Positions 32,001 to 47,000 of a DNA stretch of 64,000 bases are shown here, piece by piece. Positions within the stretch are counted from its first letter, which is position 1. Every line of letters starts with the position of its first letter. Below the pieces are notes generated by a model that saw only the letters and a list, made by a program, of their open reading frames with translations, made no database searches and was not told the DNA's origin. Where the stretch lies: positions 59,420,181 through 59,484,180 of the forward strand of contig NC_134848.1 in NCBI RefSeq assembly GCF_965363235.1, written 5' to 3'. The DNA comes from Mytilus galloprovincialis (taxonomy: Eukaryota > Mollusca > Bivalvia > Mytilida > Mytilidae). The translations under genes and the position numbers were made by a program.

Positions 32001-35000
32001 CGTCACATTTTTCTCAGGAACTACACATCCACCCTTTCTGTAATTTGGTATCAACATTTATATATGTTAGCCATACCGTGTGATGCGTTTTCAGATTCAT
32101 CACTTGACAACTTCCTGTTTACCGAACACTTGTATGATTTTACACATGATAGCCAAGTTGAAAATTTTCGTCACATTTTTCTCAGGAACTACACATCCAC
32201 CCTTTCTGTAATTTGGTATCAACATTTATATATGTTAGCCATACCGTGTGATGCGTTTTCAGATTCATCACTTGACAACTTCCTGTTTACCGAACACTTG
32301 TATGATTTTACACATGATAGCCAAGTTGAAAATTTTCGTCACATTTTTCTCAGCAACTACAATACAAAGATTTCTGAAATTTGGTTTCAGGATTTATACA
32401 AGTCAGCTATACCGTGTGATGCGTTTTCAGATTCATCACTCGACAACTTCCTGTTTACCGAACACTTGTATGATTTTACACATGATAGCCAAGTTGAAAA
32501 TTTTCGTCACATTTTTCTCAGAAACTACAATACAAGGATTTCTGAAATTTGGTTTCAGGATTTATATAAGTCAGCTATACCGTGTGATGCGTTTTCAGAT
32601 TCATCATTCGACAACTTCCTGTTTACCGAACACTTGCATATTTTTACACTATCAATATTATCCACTTGCGGCGGGGGTATCATCAGTGAGCAGTAGCTCG
32701 CAGTTTCACTTGTTATGAATTAGAATTCACAAAAACTTTTGAAACCTACAATTATACATTTTTAAATCCTTTGAGAGCATCAAAACCAAAAAGTCTCCAA
32801 ATAGAAAGGCAAAAACTGTCTTAAGACCAACTTTGCTAGAGGCAGCTGCAACCAATAGTTTATAAAAGCACAATTACTGTAAAAATTGTTAATTCAGAAA
32901 ATTCACAATGGACAAAAATACAGGCTCAGTGATATCCTAAAAAGTACACACATTGACACAAACAGAGCATGAAAGATTTAAATGCTGCTTTTTCATTTTG
33001 CAATACCTTTACAGTTTCAATTTTTACTAATGATAAATAAAAGTAAAGTTTATGACACTAAATATATGTTAATTTATCCTGTCAGGGAGAAGCAATGAAC
33101 AGATCCAGTTTATAGAGCAATATCTACGATCTATTACTATGTTCAGAAACTATAATGATCAAAATGAAGATCCTGTGTTCTCAGAGGTATTACATTAAAT
33201 TAATAAGTAGCACAAATCTACCCCCTTTAGAACTTGGAAAAGAGAGGCGAAAAATACCAGAGGAACATTTAAACTCATAATTTGAAAATAAACTGTCAAC
33301 ATCATGGCTAAAAAAGAAAAAGACAAACAGACAAACAACAGTACATAGAGTCAACTCATATTTACTTGAAAACAAGTTTTGAAATTTTTCTTTTCTTTTT
33401 TATTTTATGAATATGTTGTGCATTATTTAGTGCAATATTTTTATATTATACGACAACTACCATAATTTTACAATTTATTTTTTTTGCACACATATTATTT
33501 ATATTTGATATGTGGAAAGGAAATGATATTTTTATACCCCCGCTTTAAAAAAGGGGGGGTATACTGTTTTACCTCTGTCTGTCCGTCCGTCAGTCCGTCC
33601 ATCAGTCCGTCCATCAGTCCGTCAGTCCGTCCGTCAGTCAGTCCGTCCCATGAAACTTTCGTCACATTTTTCTCAGGAACTACACATCCACCCTTTCTGT
33701 AATTTGGTATCAACATTTATATATGTCAGCCATACCGTGTGATGCGTTTTCAGATTCATCACTTGACAACTTCCTGTTTACCGAACACTTGTCTGATTTT
33801 ACACATGATAGCCAAGTTGAAAATTTTCGTCACATTTTTCTCAGGAACTACAATACAAGGATTTCTGAAATTTGGTTTCAGGATTTGTGTAAGTCAGCTA
33901 TACCGTGTGATGTGTTTTCAGATTCATCACTCGACAACTTCCTGTTTACCGAACACTTGTATGATTTTACACATGATAGCCAAGTTGAAAATTTCCGTCA
34001 CATTTTTCTCAGGAACTACAATACAAGGATTTCTGAAATTTGGTTTCAGGATTTATATAAGTCAGCTATACCGTGTGATGCGTTTTCAGATTCATCACTC
34101 GACAACTTCCTGTTTACCGAACACTTGTATGATTTTACACATGATAGCCAAGTTGAAAATTTTCGTCACATTTTTCTCAGGAACTACAATACAAGGATTT
34201 CTGAAATTTGGTTTCAGGATTTATGTAAGTCAGCTATACCGTGTGATGCGTTTTCAGATTCATCACTCGACAACTTCCTGTTTACCGAACACTTGTATGA
34301 TTTTACACATGATAGCCAAGTTGAAAATTTTCGTCACATTTTTCTCAGGAACTACAATACAAGGATTTCTGAAATTTGGTTTCAGGATTTATATAAGTCA
34401 GCTATACCGTGTGATGCGTTTTCAGATTCATCACTCGACAACTTCCTGTTTACCGAACACTTGTATGATTTTACACATGATAGCCAAGTTGAAAATTTTC
34501 GTCACATTTTTCTCAGGAACTACAATACAAGGATTTCTGAAATTTGGTTTCAGGATTTTTATAAGTCAGCTATACCGTGTGATGCGTTTTCAGATTCATC
34601 ACTCGACAACTTCCTGTTTACCGAACACTTGCATATTTTTACACTATTAATATTATCCACTTGCGGCGGGGGTATCATCAGTGAGCAGTAGCTCGCAGTT
34701 TCACTTGTTGGGACTATTTTTACAGGTACACTGACGTAGAACTCACGATTCTATATTAATATTTTTAATACAATTTTCAACTTTAAAAAATATATATATA
34801 TAGCTGAAATTTAAAAAAAAATACATTAGTTAAAAGATCATTAAATGTATAATCTATTGGTGTTTTTTTTTAAAGATATATGAACTAGACTTGTCAACAG
34901 TGAGGGCCTGCTGTTCTGGACCAAAGAGACCTCAGGATAAAGTGGCTGTCACAGACATGAAGTCTGATTTTACACAATGTCTCAACAATAAAGTTAGCTT

Positions 35001-38000
35001 TAAGGTAAAATCAACAGAACAAGAGTTAGTGTGATGAAATATTTACAAGTCATATTTAGTTTCCTTGTAGGGTCTTAGAAGGGGCAGATAAATCTATGCT
35101 GTCTTCTTTGGTCATGTGTCACAACCTTGAATTATGCATTAAAATTGACAGTGAAATGTTTTTGTAGGATTAATTTCATGGTTGAATGCCTTCTGTGAAC
35201 ATAGCAATTAATAAGACCAACACGAAAAAAATCCTGATATATGGTATAGCAGAAAAGAGAACATGTGTATAAACTTAACCAAATGACCTAGCAGACAAGA
35301 TAATTGTTAAAAAAAAAAAAGATTTTGAAAAAAACATAAGATGATATCCTGGAAAGAAAAAAAAACAGTGCTAAAGACTACAAAGATTTCAGCATGACTA
35401 TGTTTCTTACAAAAAAATAATCAGCAAATTTAGCCTGATATCACGGAAGAAAGTCTTAGCAACAGATGTAGCACTTGTATCTTGTATCGTTTTATTATTT
35501 ATAGATTTTCTTTTGATCCTAATGTCTTTTTCCTGACCTCAGTTTTATATGTGAACTCATAAACAATTGATTGATTGTTGTTAAAATACTAAACCATCAG
35601 TGGAAAATATTTTATATAAAATTAAGAAGGTGTGGTTTGATTGCCAATGAGTCAAAAAAATATCTAGATACGTAAAAACATTTAATGGAATATGCTTTTA
35701 AAATTTGAGTTCACACGTAAATAAAAACTCAACCGTGAAAACTGTAAGGAGTGAAAATTGTTACTAGTACAAAACACATTACACGAGGATATATAGGTCA
35801 CCATAGGGCTTTCAACAATGAGCAAATCCTGTACCGCAAAATCAGCTATAAAAGACCCTGATATGCATATTCTAGAGGAAATATTTTATGTATCAGGTTT
35901 TAAAGATATGTATTAGGTTATGCCATGTCTAAGTTTAATACTAAATAATAAATATGAAAATCAAACAATTTGATAATTTGATAACTGTTTGAAACATGTA
36001 TCTTCATTGAGACGATGACCTAAAAAAAAAGTTTTTTGTTTCAGGGCTTTGCAATACCGTCAGATAAACAATCCACTACTGTACCAATTGTTTTTGAAAA
36101 CAAAGAGTACACATTGTCACATGGTTCTGTTGTCATAGCAGCCATCACTAGTTGTACAAATACCAGTAATCCATCAGTCATGTTAGGAGCAGGTGAGTAA
36201 CCTCCCTTTGTAGAGAATATATATAAATGTTCGACATGGTCAGACAACAAAGTTATTTCTACAAAAGAATAAGCATAACATGCCAATGGGACAAAATACA
36301 TTTATTTCTTTTTTTGTGACAAGCAAGATTCACCTGTATTTGTGTTGTCTAGATACATCTAGTGTTTCAAGTGCATGAAGTTTCTCAAGCAATTTCTACA
36401 TTCAAAGTGAAATCCTAAGTACATAGCAATAAGCAGAAAAACACAACCTAGATTTAAAATTGATTGATTGATTGGTGTTAACTGGCACTTTCAACGTTAT
36501 TGTGCTGTTTTTGTGCGATCTGTTTTAATTGATGTAGGAAGCTGGAGTGCCAACAGAGAACCACAACCTTTTGAATGAAAACTGACAATCCTAGTCAATT
36601 AGAGAAATTAAAAATTTGGAGTGGAAATGCACCTTCCAAATTCAAGATTCAAACTCACAACCTCTGTCTGGCCACTAAGGCCCTACATATATCTATAATG
36701 TATTTTGTCTGTTCTTGGTTTTAATGAAAAAAGATATGTTCTAGATATATTTGTTTTATTTTATTTTTAGGACTTCTAGCAAAGAATGCAATAGAAGCAG
36801 GACTGTCTGTGAAGCCATACATCAAAACTAGTCTGTCACCTGGCAGTGGTGTTGTGACCTTTTACCTCAGAGATAGTGGTGTAACTCCATATCTGGAAAA
36901 ACTAGGGTGAGTACACAAATGAGTCTGTCCTCTGATATGTGTCTCATTGGCAGTCATCACTTTCAATCAAAACAGGTTCTACTGCTATGAAAAATAAAAG
37001 ATAGACTATTAACAAATTTGCTACAAAAGATATCTGAAAAATTTAATATCAGATATAGTCATATACAGGTATTGTGTATTTCAGGAGAATAAGGACGTAA
37101 GCAATTATAGGTCAATGTACAGTCTGCAACAATGACCAAAACCAATTCCTTATAGTCAGCTATAAAAGGCCCTACAATTACAAAATATTAAATTGTTTAA
37201 ATGAGAAAAACCAACAGCTTGATAATTCTAGCTTGTTAATTACACAAGGAAAATGTTGGTTTTTTTTTTTTGTCATATAAATTTTTGTCTAAACTTTACT
37301 GTTTTCTAGAAATTAGGTATCATTTTCATCAATTAAGAACTAACTCTGCATGCTTTTAAAGTTTGACACAAAATGGTTTATACTTATGTTACCGAAAACA
37401 TACCAAAAATAAGTGGATATGGTATAATTGCCAATGAGACAAATATCCACCATAGACCTGCATGTTAACCATACATCCTTAAACAGTTTTTATCAAACAT
37501 GATACATCATTGCCTAGTATAAAACAATGACACAATGTACTAATTATTTGTATTTTAGGTTTTCAGTGGTAGGTTATGGTTGTATGACTTGTATTGGTAA
37601 CAGTGGACCATTACCAGAACAGGTTGGGGAAGCCATAGAGAAGGTTAGTTCAACTGTATCTGTATCAGTATCTCTCTACTTTGTTGTCATCTCTCAGTCT
37701 ATCTTTCACTAAGAAGATAACCTTGGAAAAGGGACAAAATCCCAGACCTATGAAGTCAAATTTTCCGGTTTTTTTTAAAACTATTATTTTTTTTTATGCC
37801 CCACCTACGATAGTAGAGGGGCATTATGTTTTCTGGTCTGTGCGTCCGTTGGTCCGTCCGTCTGTCTGTCTGTTCGTTCGTCCGTCTGTCCCGCTTAAGG
37901 TTAAATTTTTTGGTCAAGGTAGTTTTTGATGAAGCTGAAGTCCAATCAACTTCAAACTTAGCATACATGTTCCTTATGATATGATCTTTCTAATTTTACA

Positions 38001-41000
38001 GCCGAATTAAACTTTTGACCCCAATTTCACGGTCCACTGAACATAGAAAATGAAAGTGTGAGTTTCAGGTTAAAGTTTTTGGTCAAGGTAGTTTCTGATG
38101 AAGCTGAAGTCCAATCAACTTGAAACTTAGTACACATGTTCCTTATGAAATGATCTTTCTAATTTTACAGTCAAGTTAAATTGTTGACCCCAATTTCACG
38201 GTCCACTAAACATAGAAAATGAAAGTGTGAGTTTCAGGTTAAAGTTTTTGGTCAAGGTAGTTTTTGATGAAGTTGAAGTCCAATCAACTTGAAACTTAGT
38301 ACACATGTTCCCTATGGTGTGATCTTTATAATTTAATGCCAAATTAGATTTTTTACCCAATTTCACGGTCCATTGAACATGTAAAATAATAATGCGGGTG
38401 GGGCATCCGTGTACTTTGGACACATTCTTGTTTTAATTTATGTTTCTTTTTTCATCCCTTCAGCATTTCACATACTTATTTATTGGAGAAATTGTTGTAT
38501 AGTTTCTCAACTGTTCTAGAAAACTCATTAGTGTATCAAATTATTGTTTTGACATTGTATTGGATGAGATCAAGAAAACTAATCTGTTTAAAATAATTTT
38601 TTTACATTTTTCAGGGAGATTTGGTGACATGTGGTGTCCTCTCAGGTAACAGGAACTTTGAAGGGAGAATCCATCCACTGACAAGAGCTAATTATTTAGC
38701 CTCACCTCCATTAGTAATAGCATATGCATTAGCTGGAACTGTTCTTATAGACTTCGAAACAGAACCTCTAGGTATGTCATAAACAGGGAATAACAATAGT
38801 GAGAAACTCAAATCTTTGTAAATTAAGAGTGCAATTAAAATTTGATGGGTGATTTTAGAAAGATAACCAGAAAACTTATAGGAAATAATCAATTAAATGT
38901 TTATGTGGGATTTTTTTTCAGATTTCTTTAATTTTATTGTTCATGTTTATCTCTAGCTGAATTTATGTCCATTACCATGATTATTCTCTAATCTTTATAT
39001 TTAGTCCAAATTATTCTCAATTCTTTTCTTTTTTTTTTACTATTTTTCTTGATTGTTTTTATGTTTTTTGACATTTATTTTGCAATTTTCCCACACTTTT
39101 CTCTAAACTCTATCCACACTTTTGTTTATACATGTTTTTCAATGTCAGTGTGAAGAAAGATTATATATTTCATAAATTGATATATTTATTGCAGGAACAA
39201 ATTCTGAAGGCAAACCCATATTTTTGCAAGATATCTGGCCAACAAGGAGTCAGATACAGGAAGTAGAAAAGGCAGTAGTGGTGCCATCTATGTTTAATGA
39301 TGTATATTCTAGAATACAGGTAAATAACAACTGCAAAAACAAAAACTTCAAACCTAGGAATATATACTTTCCAAACTTCCAATGAAGCATTGTCTTACCC
39401 CAAAAAATGTAAAAAACCAAAATAAAAAAACAGTGATTGATAAATAAAAAATTTCATAGCTGTGTGAAATGCATTTAAATGGGCATTGGTATTTTATGTG
39501 GGATAATTTTGGTAGTAAAATGTCTTCAGTGAACATCCTTAAAATAGAAACACAAGTCAAAACACCCTGACATTTGCATTTGTTCTTCTTTAAGTTACTC
39601 ATTCTCAAATAGACCAAATTGTTACCTTATTTTCTACTTATTTTGAATTTTGAGCTTGAATGTCGGTTTGGTATCTTTCGTCTCTCTTTTATATAATACA
39701 TATGAGCTATATATAAATTTGACCTCTTAACCCATTAAGAACCTTGTACATAGTTTGTAAATTTATTCATTTTATTATTACAGAAAGGGAACACCAGATG
39801 GAATAGTCTAGAGGCTCCCGAGGGGATGATTTATCCATGGGATGATAAATCTACCTATATCAAATCACCACCGTTCTTTGAAACAATGGTAAGTCAGTTA
39901 CTAAATAACTATTTCTAAATCTAATGCATTCTGGGTAAATCTGGGTGGATCAATTTATGACCTATACTCACAGTACCTCAATTTTCATCAATGTACTAGA
40001 TAAGTATACCTTCGTTTTAAAAAGGGGGGTATACTGTTTTACCTCTGTGTCCATCCATCCTTCCGTCACTCCGTCCATCCCATGAATATTTTTTGTAGCA
40101 TTTTTCTCTGCATACAAGGATTTCTGAAATTTGGTTTCAGGGTTTATATAAGCCTGCTTTACCGTTTGATGCGTTTTCAGATTCATCACTTGACAACTTC
40201 CTGTTTACCTAACGCTTGTATGATTTTACACATGATAGCGAAGTTGAAAATTTTCGTCACATTTTTCTCGGGAACTACAATTCAAGAATTTCTGAAATAT
40301 GGTTTCAGGGTTCATATAAGTCAGCTATACTGTGTGATGCGTTTTGAGGTTCATCACTGGACAACTTCATGCTTACCGAACACTTGTATGATTCACATGA
40401 TAGCCAAGTTGAAAATTTTCATCACATTTTTCTCAGGAACTACAATACAAGGATTTCTGAAATTTGGTTTCAGGGTTTATATAAGTCAGCTATACTGTGT
40501 GATGCATTTTCAGAGTCATCACTCGACAACTTCATGTTTACCGAACACTTGCAAATTTTACAATATTAATATTATCCACTTGCGGCGGGGGTATCATCAG
40601 TGAGCAGTAGTTCGCAGTTTCACTTGTTTCATCTAGGAGATAATATTTTATGTATGGTTTATTTTGTTGTAAAATGTTGTAAGCGATTTTGCAGACTACA
40701 CGAAATACGTCGGACCGTCGGACAAATCCGGTGAATAATGGATTGGTCTGGTAAAATTTTGTTGAATTCCGGTCCGAATGTCCGGTGTTTTTTTTTCATG
40801 GAACATTCTAGCAAAATTGCCAATCGATCTCAAATTCATTTTCATCTTTATTATTCATCACAGCGATGTTTATTTTATTCAACCGCTAGCTTTATGCCGA
40901 ACATCGACAACCAGTAATGTGTAAATCCGGGTAAAAACATATCTGACTGTCAAAAACAACAATGGATGCCATCATTGGCACAACCGGAAATGTAAATAAA

Positions 41001-44000
41001 ACCGGATCAGATTCTGGGAACGGATAAGGATAATTCCGGGTTTGCCGATTTAAATACAATAAATGAATAAAAATCCAAGCAGATCACAAATTTTGGCTAT
41101 GAAATATAACCACAAGAATTGAAAACCAAAAGATATATGAAAAAGAAAGAAGAAACAGGAAATAATATTTTATACAGAAACTCTAAATTATGTTTAGCTC
41201 ACAAACATTGTCAAAATCCAATAAAATGGGACATTACTTTTCACTGAAATGCATTCAAGCAATTGTGCACAACTTTCATAACAATATCCCCTCTTGTTAC
41301 ATCATTTTGTTTTAATTTGTGCAATTTGTGGAGGAGTAGGGCACAACAAAGTCATATGTTTGTTGTTTTTTGTCGGATAATATACAATTAGATGTAAAAA
41401 AAAAATTGGTCTGGTAAAATTTCATTCGGTCCGAATGTCCTGTAATAATAAAATTCATTCGCGTAGTCTGTGATTTTGTTGATGATTGACTATGGGTTCT
41501 TTGGATGAATGATTTATTTATATAATACAGATACATTTTGTACTTCAATTTCATTGGCATGTTTTAAAACCACCATACTTTTTTCAGCCAAAATTGATTT
41601 TTTTCCCTAATTGGTAAAATACTTGTACACAATGATATATTTCCATCTGATTGGCAAGAAAATATTTCTTTTAAATTACAGGGGAAAGATCTTCCTGTAG
41701 TTGAAGGTGTAAAGGATGCTTGTGTTCTATTAAATTTTGGTGATTCTGTCACAACAGACCATATCTCGCCTGCTGGTAGTATAGCTAGGAACAGTCCAGC
41801 TGCCAGATACCTAGGATCGAAAGGGTTAGTAATGTTACAGATCTAAAGGTAAATGTAGCTGTAAAATGACTGTTGACTCATTATACCACTAAATAAGACA
41901 ATAAATAAATTATACGTAATACTGAAATGATGTGAGTTTGTGGTCGAGTGGTTAAGACTGCTGGCTACATTGCTGAAGGTCCCAGTTCGATTCTCACTTG
42001 GGGTGCAAAAATATCAGTACATCAGAAGGGTAATTTTCACTCTCTCACAAACATCTCTGGTATCCAGACCAGAGTTTAAACAAGAATGATACTTTGGGGT
42101 CTTGGTTGGTTTGACCTGGAGATCAATCTGCTGATATTTGTCTGGTTTGTCTGTTTCCACCGAGTGACCCGGTGGTTTTCTCCAAGCACTATGGCTTCCT
42201 CCTCCATAATAACAGATACTGCCTGGTTCCTTAACACTCCCTGGTGTAGGTTGGGGCATATTTTCTATCTTAGGAATATTATTGAATGTTAGACACCTTG
42301 AAACTGAATTATAAGAATATATAGTAGGGTACAATCTCCAATCATCTGAACCTAGAATTATGAAATTTAAAAATATTTGTATATGATTTGATTATTGTTT
42401 GTTTTTCTTCTTCAGATTAACAGCTAGAGAATTCAATTCCTACGGTTCCAGGCGTGGTAATGATGATGTTATGGCCAGAGGGACATTTGCAAATATTAGA
42501 TTAGTTAATAAATTTGTTGGTAAACCTGGAGCTAGGACAGTCCATTTACCATCAGGACAAGAGGTAAATAAACATACACATAAATAAGTTCAAGCTGTTC
42601 CAGAAAAAAAGTTACATTATTCTTTGGGGCACTGTTAGTCCTTGTCAACAGTAGAAATTTTAAAATAAAATGATAATGCGTTTTATGCCCCCAATATAGC
42701 AGAGGGTCATTAAGTTTTACTCTTGTCTGTGTGTACATCCGTCAGTATGTCCTGAAATTGGGTTCTTTTCTCCAACTTATGTTTGTCTCAACTAATTGTT
42801 ATGAATACACAATGCTGATTACCACAAAACATAGATCAAGTTCTATTTTTGGTGGTATCTCTTTTATTGTTCTTGAGTTATGCACCTTTACATATGGAAA
42901 TTATAGCTGCATTTTATGTTTTCATTTTCTTATTTAAGTTTGCCTCAACCAAATGTTAATAAACTTATACACAATGCTTACTTTCACAAAACTCATCAAG
43001 TATGAATTTGGATTGCATCACTCTTACTATCTTGAGTTATTTCCCTTTATAAAGTTATATGGTCACATGGACACAGTCCCTATATATTTAACATCTGATT
43101 AGCAATAAAGTATGGCTTAGGAACATGTAAATCTTAGATCTTCTCTTATTTTTATACCCCCGCTTTAAAAAAGGGGGGGTATACTGTTTTACCTCTGTCT
43201 GTCAGTCCGTCCGTCCGTCCGTCCATCAGTCCGTCAGTCCGTCAGTCCGTCAGTCAGTCCGTCCCATGAAACTTTCGTCACATTTTTCTCAGGAACTACA
43301 CATCCACCCTTTCTGTAATTTGGTATCAACATTTATATATGTCAGCCATACCGTGTGATGCGTTTTCAGATTCATCACTTGACAACTTCCTGTTTACCGA
43401 ACACTTGTCTGATTTTACACATGATAGCCAAGTTGAAAATTTTCGTCACATTTTTCTCAGGAACTACAATACAAGGATTTCTGAAATTTGGTTTCAGGAT
43501 TTATATAAGTCAGCTATACCGTGTGATGCGTTTTCAGATTCATCACTCGACAACTTCCTGTTTACCGAACACTTGTATGATTTTACACATGATAGCCAAG
43601 TTGAAAATTTTCGTCACATTTTTCTCAGGAACTACAATACAAGGATTTCTGAAATTTGGTTTCAGGATTTATATAAGTCAGCTATACCGTGTGATGCGTT
43701 TTCAGATTCATCACTCGACAACTTCCTGTTTACCGAACACTTGTATGATTTTACACATGATAACCAAGTAAAAAATTTTCGTCACATTTTTCTCAGGAAC
43801 TACAATACAAGGATTTCTGAAATTTGGTTTCAGGATTTTTATAAGTCAGCTATACCGTGTGATGCATTTTCAGATTCATCACTCGACAACTTCCTGTTTA
43901 CCGAACACTTGCATATTTTTACACTATTAATATTATCCACTTGCGGCGGGGGTATCATCAGTGAGCAGTAGCTCGCAGTTTCACTTGTTTTTTCTGGCCT

Positions 44001-47000
44001 TAGAAAATTGTGTAGAAAAGTTTCACAATTTTATTTATGTATTCTTACTTGACTTGTAGAATAAAACTTGAGGTAAAGGTGTAATACCACCATTGATTTT
44101 CTACTATTAGTCTTTGTTAAATTGGCACTTTTAAAAAAATTGTACAGTATTTACCTTTATTTCAACCAAAGAAATACTTTGCATGTATAAAGTTTAATTC
44201 TTTCCAGTGCTAAAATAAAAAAAATCACACTACATTTCATTGCATATAAAAAAGTAGCCATCACCGGAAGTAAACAACCCAATTTTTACACTGTTATTTA
44301 CTGGTTACCTACTTTGGTAACTATGTAACCTTAACTTTCCAAAATATTTTAAAGACCATCAAATCAAGAAGGAATGATGCTTTCAGACACCCAACATACA
44401 TGTTTATTTAAGTGCATTGAAATGCAGGGTTAATTTTCTACAACTGTCAAATTCAAGGGAATATTTTTTTAGACCTACTTTTGTATACAACCGGATGTGA
44501 CGTACCATGATTTGGTGATATTACACCTAAATGTCTTTGTATAGAAACATAAGTCAAAATGTTTTTTTTATGATGTTTTTTTTTCTGTACAAAATTTGGT
44601 GACCATTTATTGTTCCTTATGATAGTGACTACTCATATTGTTTCTTAATATAAGTACTGAACCTCATTTTTTGTTGGGGTTTGTGTTGCCCAGTTTTCTA
44701 AGTTAAGTTTTGTATAAGATTATTCGTCCAAATGGGTTTTTTTTTCTTCAGTTTTGCCATGACGTCTTTTCTTTTTTAAACTTGTTATTTGTACCTTTCT
44801 TATCTTTTTCCTCTTTTTTTTTCATTATTAATGAAATGTTTTGATACATGTTTTCAAATAAAGTGATTTGTATCAACATACTATTTTCAGATGGACATCT
44901 TTGATGCAGCTCAAAGATACAAGACTGAAAATAAAACTGTGATAATTTTGGCGGGAAAAGAATATGGTTCAGGATCGTCCAGAGACTGGGCAGCCAAAGG
45001 TCCATGGATTCTCGTAAGTGTAACAGTAACGTTGATTTAGGAAAAGTCTGTTTATATTGAAGCATGGATTCAAGGATTTGATTAATTCTGCAAATATGTA
45101 TACATGAACTTGTATCTTGCTACACATCAACCATTTTTTCAACATAAGTGCATCAAACCGACTAAAAACAAAAAAAAACATGAATATATTAAATCCACAG
45201 TAATTGTTATTTTATTTGAAGGCAAAATATAAAGCAAAACTATACCTAGGCCACACCAATTTAATTTCTTGTTCTGCGGATTTTTGGACTCCAAAAATTG
45301 GGGCGAGCAAGCGATTTGAAAATTTTAATAAAAAAATATTTATTTAGCAAATTTTTGAGGCGAAGCTTGAAAAGTAAAGGCGAGCGATTATATTTTTTTT
45401 TTTGTAAACATAAAATAGTAGGTTTTGACAATATTAAAACTTGATTTATCACTTGTACTTTGACATTTCTTTAATTTATGAAGTATCTTTCCCTGTTCAC
45501 CAATAAATAATTGAATAATTAGATTTGGTATATGTATGTGTGCCAATTAATGAGACAATTCTCCATCCAAGTCATAATCAGGTTGGGAACAACCCCTCAG
45601 TTTTATAAATATCCTTTTTATGAGGGGCCAATACAGAGATGCAAACAGTTTTTTTTTTCCTGTCAGACAATGGGGCCTACAGGGTACCAAGTTTTGCCAG
45701 ACCCATCAAATTTCTGCCAGACCCATATTTTCACTCAAAAATCAAATGAAATTATGCTATTGAACAAACGTTAATTTTGATTTTGTTGATATTATTATTA
45801 TTTTAAAATAACCTGTGATTCATAACAATTGTAGTTTATTGAATAATACATTACATAATATTGATCTGATTAAAAGTTATTCTTCACAAGAGTACTTGGA
45901 AACAAGATAGTCATTGGTAGTTTCATTCTGTTCAAATTCAAAATCTGACTCATAGTCGTACAAAGACCGCTTTACAGCTTTATCAACTTGAATAGGTGAC
46001 TGGTTTGGTCTTTTACCGGGTTTCGACCCACTTACAAATTTTATCGGCCATGACATATTTCCTGAACTTATCAACTATGCTTAATAGACCTCCTTCCTAG
46101 AGAGCGAATTTCTAAAACAAAAAACATGACGGAAATACGGAGAATTGTTCGGGGCGAGATGGACAAGGTACGAAAGACTATTACTGGGCGGAAATACTGG
46201 TTCCCGGAGTTAGAAAATGCGGGGGAACAGGACATTTACTTTTATTAAAGATGATCGCAATTTTATAAACAAAATACTCTGCCGGGGCCGACGGGGATTT
46301 CAGTTTTGGCGGACCCAAGCGGACTTAAATATTGCCGGCCATCAGGTCCTGCACAGCTACGAGTTTTGCCGGACCTGCATAAATTCTGCCCCTTAGGTCC
46401 GACGGGTCCAACGATTAGTTGCATCTCTGCAATATAAGTTACAATATATTATTTTGTAAATAAAACTTTTTAGTACAAAAGAGCTCATATTTTCCCAAAG
46501 AACTATATATCTATCTGGTATTAAATGGTCAAAACATGCCCAAGAATTTTGTAATATTCCTTGGACTTAGGCCATGTTAACACATTTACTTTAATATTAT
46601 TCAAAATAAATAATATCATAAATAATTCTCTTTAAGAATATAGTAATGTTGTTTAAAATTATTTAAATATGATGTATTTCTCCTCTCATTTAGTTAATTT
46701 TTTTAAGTTCTTCAAAGGATTTGTATAGTAACACTATGCAAATCCTTGGTATTTCTTCAAGTTTCTTTTTTACAACAGTAAAATGACCCCATATGTGCCC
46801 TTCTGAGGGATAATAGCAAATACAGGTCATCTGGTCATAGTACGTATGGCAGAGCTTTGACCCAGACCAAACAGCAAGCTATAAGGGACCCCAAAAATAT
46901 ATGTACACAATTCGAACAGGAAAACCAACGATCTAATTTATATATATACAAACGGGAAAATACCAAATAATATTTATGAACATCAACAAACGATATCTAA

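Noticed and set aside
33723-34691. Long open frames (322 and 303 aa) in the plus strand
   Set aside because: Both are read-throughs of 168-bp tandem units in a dispersed element; the peptide is purely repetitive, two frames are equally open, and the same sequence occurs in three other introns of the gene.
41933-42002. tRNA gene
   Set aside because: A and B boxes and a short acceptor-like pairing are present, but a longer dispersed body follows and no full cloverleaf can be drawn, so it is a tRNA-derived SINE head.
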